Notes under the pieces: model-generated
Told to the model about the DNA's origin: nothing
The model's input: the letters and a program-made list of their open reading frames with translations, nothing else
Databases searched by the model: none
Made by a program: the position numbers and the translations under genes
Part shown: positions 9,084-17,538 of the stretch, one piece after another
Layout of the letters: each line of letters begins with the position of its first letter
Numbering within the stretch: position 1 is the stretch's first letter
DNA from: QHXQ01 sp038322995
GTDB lineage: Bacteria > Acidobacteriota > Blastocatellia > Pyrinomonadales > Pyrinomonadaceae
Reading direction: 5' to 3'
NCBI GenBank assembly: GCA_038322995.1
Contig: JBBQGM010000011.1
Coordinates: 1 to 64,000 of the forward strand
Length of the DNA: 64,000 bases

Positions 9084-11290
9084 TTTCGGTTGAGGAGCAG
9101 ACAAAAGCCGCGCGGGCCGACAAAGCAGAAACGCTTGTTCCCGTCGTCAAGCACCGCAAAAGCGGCGTGCGTCACACCATTTTTTTGGGGCAACTGATCG
9201 CGTTTCTGCTCGGGCTGGCTTTGCTCGTCTATGTGATCAACCGGATCGGTGTGCAGCCGATCTTCGATGCACTCGCACAGATTGGCTTTGGTCTCTGCAC
9301 GCTGCTCGCAATCAGTGGTTCGCGCCATTTCATTCGCGCCATGGCCCTGCGCACCGCCGTCCCGCCCGAACGTCGCCGCTTCAATCTCTGGCAAGCCTTC
9401 ACCACGCGCCTCGGCGGCGAGGCCGTCTCTTTTCTCACCTTCACCGGCCCCGTACTCGGCGAAGCGACGAAGGCGGCGCTGCTGCGCAAGCGCGTCACGT
9501 TTGTCACGGCCGCGCAGGCGCTCGTCGTGGACAATCTGCTCTATAACTTGTCGGTTGCGCTCTTCATTTTAACCGGCGCATGCGTCATGTTGGCGGTCTA
9601 TAATCTCCCGCAACCGGCCTTCTACGCGCTGCTCGTCATCGCGGTCACAGCCTCGCTGTCCTTGTGCGGCGTAGTCTTCGCGCTTAGTCGCCGCGTCATG
9701 CCGGTGTCGGCCGCCATCAGGCGGCTCATCAAAGCTGGCTTCAAACCGCAGGCGCTGGCCGCGCGGCGCGCACATATTCTGCGCATCGAAGGCCATTTCT
9801 ATCACTTCTATCGTCAACGCGGTGGCGCATTTTTCACCATCATCGCGCTCGATCTGCTGTCGCATGTGACGAGCGTACTTGAAGTCTATGTCACGTTGCG
9901 CATGCTCGGCTTTCGGCCCGGCCTTGCTGCGCCGTTCGTGATTGAATCGTTGACGAAAGTGATCAACTTTGCCTTTGGCTTCGTGCCCGGCACTATCGGC
10001 GTCTACGAGAGCGGCAACGTCGTCATTCTCGGCACGCTCGGCTTCGCCGCCGCGACGGGCTTGACGCTCGCCATCGTGCGCAAGGCCGGCATTATCTTCT
10101 GGACAGTCTTCGGGCTGACGATTCTCGCCGCCCGCGCCGTGCCCACGGCCGCGCGGCGTGTCATCGAACGCCATCCGCGCCTGCAAACAGCTATGGACAA
10201 CCTCGTCTTCTCAAACATCGCGCACCGCCCCGCGCGCACGCTCGTCAGTATCTTCGGCGTCGGCATCGGCGTCTTACTGATCATCTTCACAGTCGGGCTG
10301 TCGCACGGCATCTTGCGCGAGCGCGGCCGGCGCGAAGCGAACATCGGCGCGGAGATCATGGTACGCGCCTCAGGTACGCGCGGCCTCTCCGGCTCGCAGC
10401 CGTTCGCGCTGCCCGTGGCGCACGCGGCCGAGTTGGCGCGCATCGCTGGTGTGCGCGCCGCCGTGCCGCTTGGACAGCGGGCCGATAAGACAGAAACGGG
10501 TCTCGGCACACGCATCATCGACGGCATTAACTTCGATGAGTACGTAGCGATTTCCGGGTTGCACCTGACAGAGGGCACGCCTCTTACCAACGGTGATGTA
10601 GCCATTGTGGACATCGCCTGGCAGAAAGAACATCACGCTCACATCGGCGATCCGGTCACGATCTACGAACGTCCCTTCCGCATCGTGGGCGTCTATGAGC
10701 CGCCCGGCGGCGGCCGGATCAAGATTCCGCTGCCAACTATGCAGGAGCACGTCGGCGGCGAGGGGCGTTGCGCCAGCATCCTCGTCGCCGCGCAGAACCC
10801 GGCCGAACAAGACGCCGTCGCCGCGCGCATTCACGCCGCATTTCCCGCCGATCAGATCATCTTCACGCGCGATCTGCCGGAGCTTTACGCGGTCGGCGTG
10901 CCCGCGCTCAATGTGTTCATCAACATCATGGTGGCTGTCGCGGCCGCGATCAGCATGCTAGTTATCCTGCTGGCAATGTACACCACCGTCACAGAGCGCA
11001 CACGGCAGATCGGCATCCTCAAGGCACTGGGCATGTCGAACACGATGATCGCGTGGATCATCGAACAAGAGGCCATCCTTGTCTGCGCCCTCGGCGTAGG
11101 CTTTGGCCTGCTGCTGACCCTTGGCGCGCGCTTCGCCCTGATGCGTGCGACTTCCCTTGCCGTCGAGATCGAACCACGCTGGGTGCTAGTGTCGCTTCTG
11201 ATCGGTCTTGTCGGCGGCAGTATCGGTGCGCTTTATCCGGCCCTGCGCGCGGCCCGGCAGGATGCAGTTGATGCGTTGAGCTATGAATAA
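9080..11290 (+). CDS. Fusion: UPF0104/LPG-synthase-type membrane domain plus MacB/FtsX-type ABC permease
   Basis: 736 residues, TTG start with GGAG eight bases upstream, overlapping the previous stop. Residues about 30-350 are a polytopic domain of the UPF0104/AglD/MprF-transmembrane type (GGEAVSFLTFTGPVLGEATKA, then FVPGTIGVYESGNV with the family's PG..G.YE motif). From about Met372 the protein restarts as a permease: NIAHRPARTLVSIFGVGIG is the usual N-terminus of MacB/LolC-like proteins. A periplasmic domain follows, and then an FtsX core at about 610-736 (TERTRQIGILKALG, LYPALRAARQDAVDAL). The frame is continuous with no sign of an assembly break. No ABC ATPase lies nearby. The combination suggests coupled lipid or glycolipid movement, which is inference; each half is recognised with good confidence. 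Confidence 0.8.
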   Translation: MISVEEQTKAARADKAETLVPVVKHRKSGVRHTIFLGQLIAFLLGLALLVYVINRIGVQPIFDALAQIGFGLCTLLAISGSRHFIRAMALRTAVPPERRRFNLWQAFTTRLGGEAVSFLTFTGPVLGEATKAALLRKRVTFVTAAQALVVDNLLYNLSVALFILTGACVMLAVYNLPQPAFYALLVIAVTASLSLCGVVFALSRRVMPVSAAIRRLIKAGFKPQALAARRAHILRIEGHFYHFYRQRGGAFFTIIALDLLSHVTSVLEVYVTLRMLGFRPGLAAPFVIESLTKVINFAFGFVPGTIGVYESGNVVILGTLGFAAATGLTLAIVRKAGIIFWTVFGLTILAARAVPTAARRVIERHPRLQTAMDNLVFSNIAHRPARTLVSIFGVGIGVLLIIFTVGLSHGILRERGRREANIGAEIMVRASGTRGLSGSQPFALPVAHAAELARIAGVRAAVPLGQRADKTETGLGTRIIDGINFDEYVAISGLHLTEGTPLTNGDVAIVDIAWQKEHHAHIGDPVTIYERPFRIVGVYEPPGGGRIKIPLPTMQEHVGGEGRCASILVAAQNPAEQDAVAARIHAAFPADQIIFTRDLPELYAVGVPALNVFINIMVAVAAAISMLVILLAMYTTVTERTRQIGILKALGMSNTMIAWIIEQEAILVCALGVGFGLLLTLGARFALMRATSLAVEIEPRWVLVSLLIGLVGGSIGALYPALRAARQDAVDALSYE

Positions 11291-11296
11291 GCAGAC

Positions 11297-13243
11297 TTGA
11301 CTAGCACGCTATGGCCGCGTGCGGCCCGGCCCGGCCGTATTTCTTCCACCCTCGATCTGTTCTACAATCTGCCCCGCTTAGCACGCCCGCATCTGCACGC
11401 GGATAGAACGAACGTGGCTTATCGAGAATTTCATTACCGTTGGGAGTGGCAACTAAAGGCCAGCCCGGAGGCACTCTGGCCGCTCTTGTCCGACACGAAC
11501 CGCTTCAACCGCGACGCGGGTCTGCCGGTCGTCGCGCCGCCAACGAGTGCGCCCACGCCCCTCACAAACGCGCGGCGGCGACTTGGCTTCCGCCGGTTCG
11601 GCCTCGCGGTCGAATGGGAAGAAGAGCCGTTCGAGTGGATCCGTCCCTATCGCTTCGGCGTCGTGCGTAAACTCAAGCGTGGCCCGGTGGCTGAGATGCG
11701 CGTCGCCGCCGAACTCACGCCCCGACCCGAAGGCAGCACACAGGTCACTTATCAAGTTTGGGCGCGGCCCGGTTCGCCCCTCGGACTGGCGCTCATCCCA
11801 CTCCAAGTTGGCCAAATCAGCGCGCGCAACTTCGCGGCGGTGGTGCGCCGTTATGACGACCTCGCGGCCGGCGGTACATCAGTTTCAGTTGCGACAGAGG
11901 CTGCGCACTTCGCGCCGAGTGGCCGCGCGCGCCTGGCGCAGGCGTGCGAGAAACTGATCGCGCAGGACGCGCCGGTCGAACTCGTCATGCGGCTCGCTGA
12001 GACCATCGAGCAGGCGGATGATCTCACCCTCGCGCGACTGCGTCCTTACGCCCTCGCCGACTACTGGCAAGCCGACCGCCGTGGCGTGCTTGAATTATGT
12101 CTTCAGGCCACCCGCACTGGTCTGCTCGATCTGCGTTGGGACATGCTCTGCCCGCTCTGTCGCGGCGCGCAGCAGACGAGCGCAACGCTCGCGGAGTTGC
12201 AGGAGAGCGTCCATTGCGCCACCTGCAGCATTGATTTCACGGTTAACTTTGATCAATCCGTCGAATTAACGTTCCGCCCAAACCCGGCCGTGCGCTTGAT
12301 CGAGGCACGCGAGTTCTGCATCGGCGGCCCGCAAGTCACGCCGCACGTCGTGGCGCAACAACTCCTCGCCCCCGGCGCGCGGCGGCGGCTGACGCTACCG
12401 TTAGAAATCGGCCGCTATCGTCTACGCACGGTCACCCAACCCGGCGCGCAGGCGCTCCGGGTCGCGGCTGAAGGCATGGACGAACTCGAACTATGCGCGG
12501 ATGAAAAAGGCTGGAGCAACGACGAATTAATTCTGGGCGCACAACCCGCGCTCAACTACGAGAACGCGACCGGGGCGGAGCAACTGTTCATCCTTGAACG
12601 CATGGCGTGGAGCGATCAGGCGGTGACGGCCGCCGAGGTAACGGCGTTGCAAATCTTCCGCGACCTGTTCGCGACCGAGGCGCTCCGACCGCATCAACAG
12701 ATTTCCGTCGGCAGTCTCACGGTCGTCTTCACAGACCTGCGCGGCTCGACGCGCCTCTACCGCGAGATTGGCGACGCCCCCGCCTTCGGCGCGGTGATGA
12801 GCCATTTCGACATCCTCCGCGCGGCCGTGGACGAAGAAGAAGGCGCGATTGTCAAGACTTTAGGCGACGCGATCATGGCCGTCTTTCGTCGCCCGGCCGG
12901 CGCGCTCCGGGCGATGCTCAAGGCTCAGCGGCAACTCGCCAATCCGCCCGCGGGCATGCGCTCCTTCCAACTCAAGGTCGGATTGCACACGGGCCACTGC
13001 ATCGCCGTCAACATGAACGGGCGGCTCGACTACTTCGGCTCGAACGTCAACATCGCCGCGCGCCTCGAACCGCTCTCCAACGGCGCGGACATCATCATCT
13101 CCGCAGCCGTGCGCGCTGATCCAAAAGTCGCCGCACTGCTCAACGATAGTGAAAACAAGTTGAGCATTGAGCCGGTTGAAGCATTGTTAAAAGGTTTTGA
13201 CGAAGAGCGAATCGAGTTGTGGCGGGTCACGCAGGTGGTTTAA
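11297..13243 (+). CDS. START-like (SRPBCC) / zinc-ribbon (DUF5939-like) / class III nucleotidyl cyclase
   Basis: 648 residues from a TTG six bases after the previous stop; a GTG at 11414 is an equally likely start. The N-terminal part (about 45-200) resembles the SRPBCC/polyketide-cyclase fold (EWQLKASPEALWPLLSDTNRFN). The middle is DUF5939-like with a four-Cys ribbon: Cys285, Cys288, Cys307 and Cys310. The C-terminus (about 470-645) is a class III cyclase with the metal Asp480 (FTDLRGS), Lys520 and second metal Asp524 (KTLGDAI), and Asn585/Arg589 (NVNIAARL). All catalytic determinants are present, so cAMP or cGMP synthesis is likely. The START-like fold often binds hydrophobic ligands, suggesting that a lipid or apolar ligand controls the cyclase. 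It closes the four-gene unit. Confidence 0.8.
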   Translation: MTSTLWPRAARPGRISSTLDLFYNLPRLARPHLHADRTNVAYREFHYRWEWQLKASPEALWPLLSDTNRFNRDAGLPVVAPPTSAPTPLTNARRRLGFRRFGLAVEWEEEPFEWIRPYRFGVVRKLKRGPVAEMRVAAELTPRPEGSTQVTYQVWARPGSPLGLALIPLQVGQISARNFAAVVRRYDDLAAGGTSVSVATEAAHFAPSGRARLAQACEKLIAQDAPVELVMRLAETIEQADDLTLARLRPYALADYWQADRRGVLELCLQATRTGLLDLRWDMLCPLCRGAQQTSATLAELQESVHCATCSIDFTVNFDQSVELTFRPNPAVRLIEAREFCIGGPQVTPHVVAQQLLAPGARRRLTLPLEIGRYRLRTVTQPGAQALRVAAEGMDELELCADEKGWSNDELILGAQPALNYENATGAEQLFILERMAWSDQAVTAAEVTALQIFRDLFATEALRPHQQISVGSLTVVFTDLRGSTRLYREIGDAPAFGAVMSHFDILRAAVDEEEGAIVKTLGDAIMAVFRRPAGALRAMLKAQRQLANPPAGMRSFQLKVGLHTGHCIAVNMNGRLDYFGSNVNIAARLEPLSNGADIIISAAVRADPKVAALLNDSENKLSIEPVEALLKGFDEERIELWRVTQVV

Positions 13244-13385
13244 GCCAGGAGCGCAGGCAGCTTGATCGCCATGAGAGGTAAGCGCGCGAATACCCCCCAA
13301 CTCCTGATAAATCTGAGCGCGTTCGACCGAACATGCTCACGCACGCTTTACGGGCAAAATGCTCGCACGCCCGGCATACTGTCTA

Positions 13386-15059
13386 TCAATGCGGCGGTTC
13401 GTTGTGCAGTTCACGTGCGGCGCGGGCGTGAAAGTTTTCGATGTCGGCAATGGTGCGGGGCAAGGCGGCGGACATGTTTTTATAACCGCCGGCGGTCACG
13501 AGTATGTCGTCCTCAATCCGCACGCCGATGCCTTTGTACCTCTCGAAGGCGGGGCGCACAGCGGCGATGAGTTTGCGATTGGCGGGCGTGTCGGGCAAGT
13601 TAGCGAGCGCATCCGGGCGCACGTAGATGCCGGGTTCGATGGTTAGCACCATGTTCGGCTCAAGCTGGCCGGGCCGGCCCACGTCATGCACGTTCATGCC
13701 GATATAGTGCGACGTGCCGTGCATGAACCAGAGCCGATATTGATTTGAATCGCGTTCTGTGATCAGCCCGAGTTTGAGCAGCCCATCCTTGATCACCGCG
13801 AGCGCAGCCGTATGCGTCTCCCCGAAGTTTGCGCCCGGTCGCACGACGCTCATGGCCTGCTCCTGTGCGGCCAGCACGATGTTATAAATGTCTGCCTGCG
13901 CGGGACTGAAGCGACCGTTGACCGGAAAGGTGCGCGTGACATCGGCCGAGTAATGCTCATATTCCGCGCCCACATCCATCAATAACAGTTGCCCCGCCGT
14001 GACGCGCCCGGCCGATGCTTCATAGTGCAACGTGGTCGCATCGGGGCCGCAACCGACGATGTTCGGATAACCCCAGTTGTCCGCGTGGCGAAGCTTGAAC
14101 GTATAGTCAACCTCTGCCTCGACCTCATACTCCCACGCAGCCCGGGCCGCCGCCGCCTGCGCCCGCTCGTGCGCCTCGATACTGATGTCCACCGCATGTT
14201 GTAAGTACAACAATTCCAGCGGCGACTTACGCAGGCGCAACTCGGCGAACACGCGCGCGGCGCTACGCACCACAAATCCCGTTTCCGTCTGCGCCCACTT
14301 CGCCGCGAACTCTTGCTCGCGCCGGTACTCGCGGCTCGCACCTTCGCCGCCCGGCCGCAACAGGTAGAGGGCCGCCTCGCCTTGCTGCATAGCCTTGAAC
14401 AAAGTCTCGTAGCCGGTCGCGCCATTGGCAGTTGGCAGACTGTTTGTTGCAGGAGCGGCTTCTGTCATCGATGGCGTCGCAGACGTGGCGGCCGTTGTCG
14501 TGGTGGCTGAGAGCAGAATCGCTTCGGGCTTTGGTTGATACGGGCGGCGCGTGCGCAGGGCGCGCATGAACGGCTCGAACTCTTTGTCTTCCCAGATTTC
14601 ATTGATGCCGGAAACGTCGCGCGCCTCTTCAGGGCTGTACATATGCCCCGTCCAAGTTTCGGCGGCCGGATTGCGGCGTGGCAAGAACAGGATTTCCGTG
14701 TGCGCCGTGTGGCCCGGCAACAGCACGAGCGTCGCGTCCGTCTGCGTTAGCTGCGTCAGGTAATAAAGGTTGTTTTCCTGCCGGAACTCATAATCAACGT
14801 CGCCCGTATAGACGCGCGGCTCGCCACTGAATAGCACGAGCAGCGACTTCGGCCCCGTCTGTTCGGCCACACGCGCCCGCCGAGCCGCCAACTCCGCCCG
14901 GCGCTCATCAGCACTGAACGCGGGCGCGGCCGGTGTGATGCGTAGCAACGGCGCGAGGGGGCCGGCCGTCGCATGCGTGGGTACTAACGCGAACGGGGCC
15001 AGTGAAATTGCGAGCAACGCGCAGAAGGTGAGTCCCAGCCCGGCCCAATTGAATGTCAT
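13386..15059 (-). CDS. pepP: Exported Xaa-Pro aminopeptidase (peptidase family M24B)
   Basis: 557 residues, ATG with AGAAGGGAA upstream and an N-terminal export signal (about 1-32). It has an aminopeptidase-P N-terminal domain followed by the pita-bread fold. The five metal ligands of M24 enzymes are visible: the two Asp of MDVGAEYEHYSADVTR, His in HGTSHYIGM, Glu in TIEPGIYV and Glu in GVRIEDD. It removes an N-terminal residue preceding proline. An internal Ala/Thr-rich insertion near residues 190-220 looks like a linker. Export of this usually cytosolic enzyme fits extracellular peptide use together with the gamma-glutamyltransferase upstream (170-base gap). Confidence 0.88.
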   Translation of the reverse strand: MTFNWAGLGLTFCALLAISLAPFALVPTHATAGPLAPLLRITPAAPAFSADERRAELAARRARVAEQTGPKSLLVLFSGEPRVYTGDVDYEFRQENNLYYLTQLTQTDATLVLLPGHTAHTEILFLPRRNPAAETWTGHMYSPEEARDVSGINEIWEDKEFEPFMRALRTRRPYQPKPEAILLSATTTTAATSATPSMTEAAPATNSLPTANGATGYETLFKAMQQGEAALYLLRPGGEGASREYRREQEFAAKWAQTETGFVVRSAARVFAELRLRKSPLELLYLQHAVDISIEAHERAQAAAARAAWEYEVEAEVDYTFKLRHADNWGYPNIVGCGPDATTLHYEASAGRVTAGQLLLMDVGAEYEHYSADVTRTFPVNGRFSPAQADIYNIVLAAQEQAMSVVRPGANFGETHTAALAVIKDGLLKLGLITERDSNQYRLWFMHGTSHYIGMNVHDVGRPGQLEPNMVLTIEPGIYVRPDALANLPDTPANRKLIAAVRPAFERYKGIGVRIEDDILVTAGGYKNMSAALPRTIADIENFHARAARELHNEPPH

Positions 15060-15187
15060 CCAAGCGTTCCCTTCTTACCTCTGAGCAAACGCAGTTGCAA
15101 GTCGTGCGGAAAGGTTTTACTCGCGCACTCATATTAATTAGCGTGAAGCGTCGGCCAAACAATAGCAAGCGTCCGCCGTACTCCTGC

Positions 15188-15214
15188 TTCGTGTTGTTTC
15201 GTGTGTGTTCGTGG
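15188..15214. repeat. Ten-base periodic TTCGTG repeat
   Basis: TTCGTG occurs at 15188, 15198 and 15208, giving an exact 10-base period in the gap between the ggt and pepP genes. It looks like half of a dispersed intergenic repeat rather than coding or operator DNA. No function is claimed. Confidence 0.35.
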
Positions 15215-15229
15215 ATAGAGTCCTAATTT

Positions 15230-17008
15230 TTAATAGCCGATAGCAACCCCTTCGTGGCGCGAGTCGCTACCGCCGAGACGCACGCCGGTTTGCGGCTCAA
15301 GCATGATGCCCTGTGCGTCGCCCATGTAGCCACCGCCGGTCGTCCAACCGGCGTTCGGGCGGACGAATAGCTGATGCCCGCGCCGCTTCAATATCTGCTC
15401 CGTGTCGGCTGATAGCCCGTAAGGTTCGTAGGCCAGTTCATCCGGCAACCATTGATGATGTATGCGCGGCGCGTCAATCGCTTGCTGAATGTTCATGTCG
15501 AAGTCGATCACGTTGGTGATGACTTGCATGACCGTGTTGATAATCGTCGAGCCGCCGGGCGAGCCGACCGTGAACCAGAACGAGCCGTCTTGATGCAACA
15601 CAATCGTCGGTGTCATGGCCGAGAGCGGCCGTTTGCGTGGCGCGACCGCGTTACGCTCGCCCTGTACCAACCCGTACATGTTCGCCGTGCCCGGCTTGGC
15701 CGCAAAGTCGTCCATCTCGTTATTTAACAGAAAGCCCGTGCCCTGCGCCACGACCTTCGCGCCGTAAGAGCCATTCAACGTGTAAGTGTTGGCGACGACG
15801 TTGCCTTCGCGGTCGGCGACGGTGAAGTGCGTGGTCTCGGCGGACTCTGTGCCCGGCGGATGGCCTGCCCGCACCTTGTCGCTCGAAGAAGCACGCTCCA
15901 TATTGATCGTACTGCGCAGACGCGCCGCATAAGCTTTATCCAGCAACCCGGCGACGGGCACGTTGGCAAAGTCCGCGTCGCCCATGTATTCCGCGCGGTC
16001 GGCATAGGCACGGCGCATCGCTTCCGCCGTGACGTGATAGCGGTCGGCGGCTGACCAGCCCATCGCGCGCAGATCGTAACCTTCCAATATATTCAGCATC
16101 TCGATCAGGATCACGCCGCCCGACGAAGGCGGCGGCATCGACACGATCTCGTTGCCGCGATATGTCGTCCGCACCGGCACGCGCTCTTTGGCCACATAAC
16201 GGCGCAGATCCGCGAGCGTCATCAATCCGTTGTGCCGCTTCATGTCGGCCGCGATCAGACGCGCCGTCTGGCCTTCGTAAAACTCGCGCGGGCCGTTCAA
16301 CTGTAGCCGCCGGAAGGTCGCGGCCAATTCCGGCTGCCGCAAGATGTCGCCTTCGTTATAAAACCGGCCGGACTGATTGAAGATGCGGCGGCTGTCGGCA
16401 TAGGGCGCGAAGTCTTTGCTCTTGCCACGCAAGCCATTGGCCAAAGCGTAGCTCACCGGGAATCCTTGCGCCGCCAGCCGCCGCGCCGGTTCGAGCAACT
16501 GTGTCCACGTCAAACGGCCCGAGCCATACTGTTTAAGCGCGAGCGCCATCCCCGCCACTGTGCCCGGCACGCCCGCCGCGCGATAACCGAGCGTCGAAGA
16601 ACCTTCGCCCGTGATCAAATCGCCTTTCTGATCAAGATAGATGTTGCGCGTGGCCCCGTCCGGAGCCATCTCGCGGTAGTCAATCGCCGTCGTGCGCCCG
16701 TCGCGGAGCCGTAGCAGCATGAAGCCGCCGCCACCCAGATTCCCCGCCGACGGGTACACGACCGCCAGCGCGAACGCCACCGCCACGCCTGCATCCACCG
16801 CATTGCCCCCGCGCCGCAACACATCAACGCCGACCTCCGATGCGATGCGATTCGTCGATACAACCAACCCGTGTGGCGCACGCACCGGCTGGCGCGTCGC
16901 CGCCGCGACCGTGCGCGTACGTTGTGCCGGCCCCGTCAGCGGCACAAGCGGCGCGGAGACGAACAGAAGCGTTAAGACGAACAGAAGCGTGATGCGTTTG
17001 ATCGACAT
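15230..17008 (-). CDS. ggt: Gamma-glutamyltransferase (periplasmic, N-terminal nucleophile hydrolase)
   Basis: 592 residues from the ATG ending at 17008 (AAGGAT upstream); a GTG two codons earlier is less well spaced. Signal peptide at about 1-30. The precursor cleaves itself before the nucleophile Thr392, in the motif ETTHFTVAD, to give the large and small subunits. Downstream signatures include the GSPGGSTIINTV oxyanion region and GGYMGDAQG near the end. It hydrolyses or transfers the gamma-glutamyl group of glutathione and gamma-glutamyl peptides in the periplasm. It lies 66 bases downstream of the N-acyl amino acid genes on the same strand, so it could be co-transcribed with them in an amino acid salvage unit. 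Confidence 0.93.
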   Translation of the reverse strand: MSIKRITLLFVLTLLFVSAPLVPLTGPAQRTRTVAAATRQPVRAPHGLVVSTNRIASEVGVDVLRRGGNAVDAGVAVAFALAVVYPSAGNLGGGGFMLLRLRDGRTTAIDYREMAPDGATRNIYLDQKGDLITGEGSSTLGYRAAGVPGTVAGMALALKQYGSGRLTWTQLLEPARRLAAQGFPVSYALANGLRGKSKDFAPYADSRRIFNQSGRFYNEGDILRQPELAATFRRLQLNGPREFYEGQTARLIAADMKRHNGLMTLADLRRYVAKERVPVRTTYRGNEIVSMPPPSSGGVILIEMLNILEGYDLRAMGWSAADRYHVTAEAMRRAYADRAEYMGDADFANVPVAGLLDKAYAARLRSTINMERASSSDKVRAGHPPGTESAETTHFTVADREGNVVANTYTLNGSYGAKVVAQGTGFLLNNEMDDFAAKPGTANMYGLVQGERNAVAPRKRPLSAMTPTIVLHQDGSFWFTVGSPGGSTIINTVMQVITNVIDFDMNIQQAIDAPRIHHQWLPDELAYEPYGLSADTEQILKRRGHQLFVRPNAGWTTGGGYMGDAQGIMLEPQTGVRLGGSDSRHEGVAIGY

Positions 17009-17073
17009 AGACACAATCCTTTCAATCTATTCGGCACGCCTAAAGGTAGGGGTAATTTATCCCTGCCCGACAG

Positions 17074-17538
17074 TCAAATCAACAGCAACTCCATAAATAC
17101 TGTCCCGACCACCGGGTTGTATCTATAAGGCGCGATCTCCGTAAAGCCAAGCGCGCGGTAGAGTGCCTGCGCCGTGTGCATCGTCGGCAGCGTGTCGAGC
17201 CGCATGCGCTGATAGCCGAGTCGCCGAGCCGCCGCGACAATCGCGACCGCCAGTTGTCGGCCTACGCCCTGTGCGCGGTACGCGGGCCTGACGTACATCC
17301 GCTTCATTTCGCAGATGCCATCTGCCAGTTTGCGCAACGCGACGCAGCCGACATAGGCAGTATCTGATTTAGCCAGCAACAGACAGCCGGTCGGCGGCGC
17401 ATAAATGTCGCGTAGGCCAGCTAGTTCTTCAGCAAAATTCTGAAAGCTTAAATCAACATTGAGCGTGGCGGCGAGTTCGAGAATCAGCGTGCGCGCCTGC
17501 ATCCAATCGGTCTCAGTAACTGGCGAACAAAGTTGCAT
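17074..17538 (-). CDS. GNAT N-acyltransferase, candidate D-amino acid N-succinyltransferase
   Basis: 154 residues of the GNAT fold. The acyl-CoA pyrophosphate loop is RAQGVGRQLA (Q/RxxGxG/A) at about residues 91-100, with ALYRALGF near the C-terminus. Its ATG overlaps the stop of the deacylase gene by one base (TGATG), so translation is probably coupled. GNATs are too diverse to fix the substrate from sequence. The operon partners (an NSAR/OSBS-type enolase and an M20 deacylase) match the gene set in which the GNAT N-succinylates D-amino acids from succinyl-CoA. That role is inferred from context. Confidence 0.78.
   Translation of the reverse strand: MQLCSPVTETDWMQARTLILELAATLNVDLSFQNFAEELAGLRDIYAPPTGCLLLAKSDTAYVGCVALRKLADGICEMKRMYVRPAYRAQGVGRQLAVAIVAAARRLGYQRMRLDTLPTMHTAQALYRALGFTEIAPYRYNPVVGTVFMELLLI

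Noticed and set aside
9080..11290. Frameshift or misassembly joining two permease genes
   Set aside because: The frame is continuous, there is no repeat or break at the junction, and the codon style is uniform. It is treated as a true fusion pending comparison.
13262..13646. Short plus-strand frames after the cyclase gene
   Set aside because: They run into the antisense of pepP, lack ribosome sites and show no conserved pattern.
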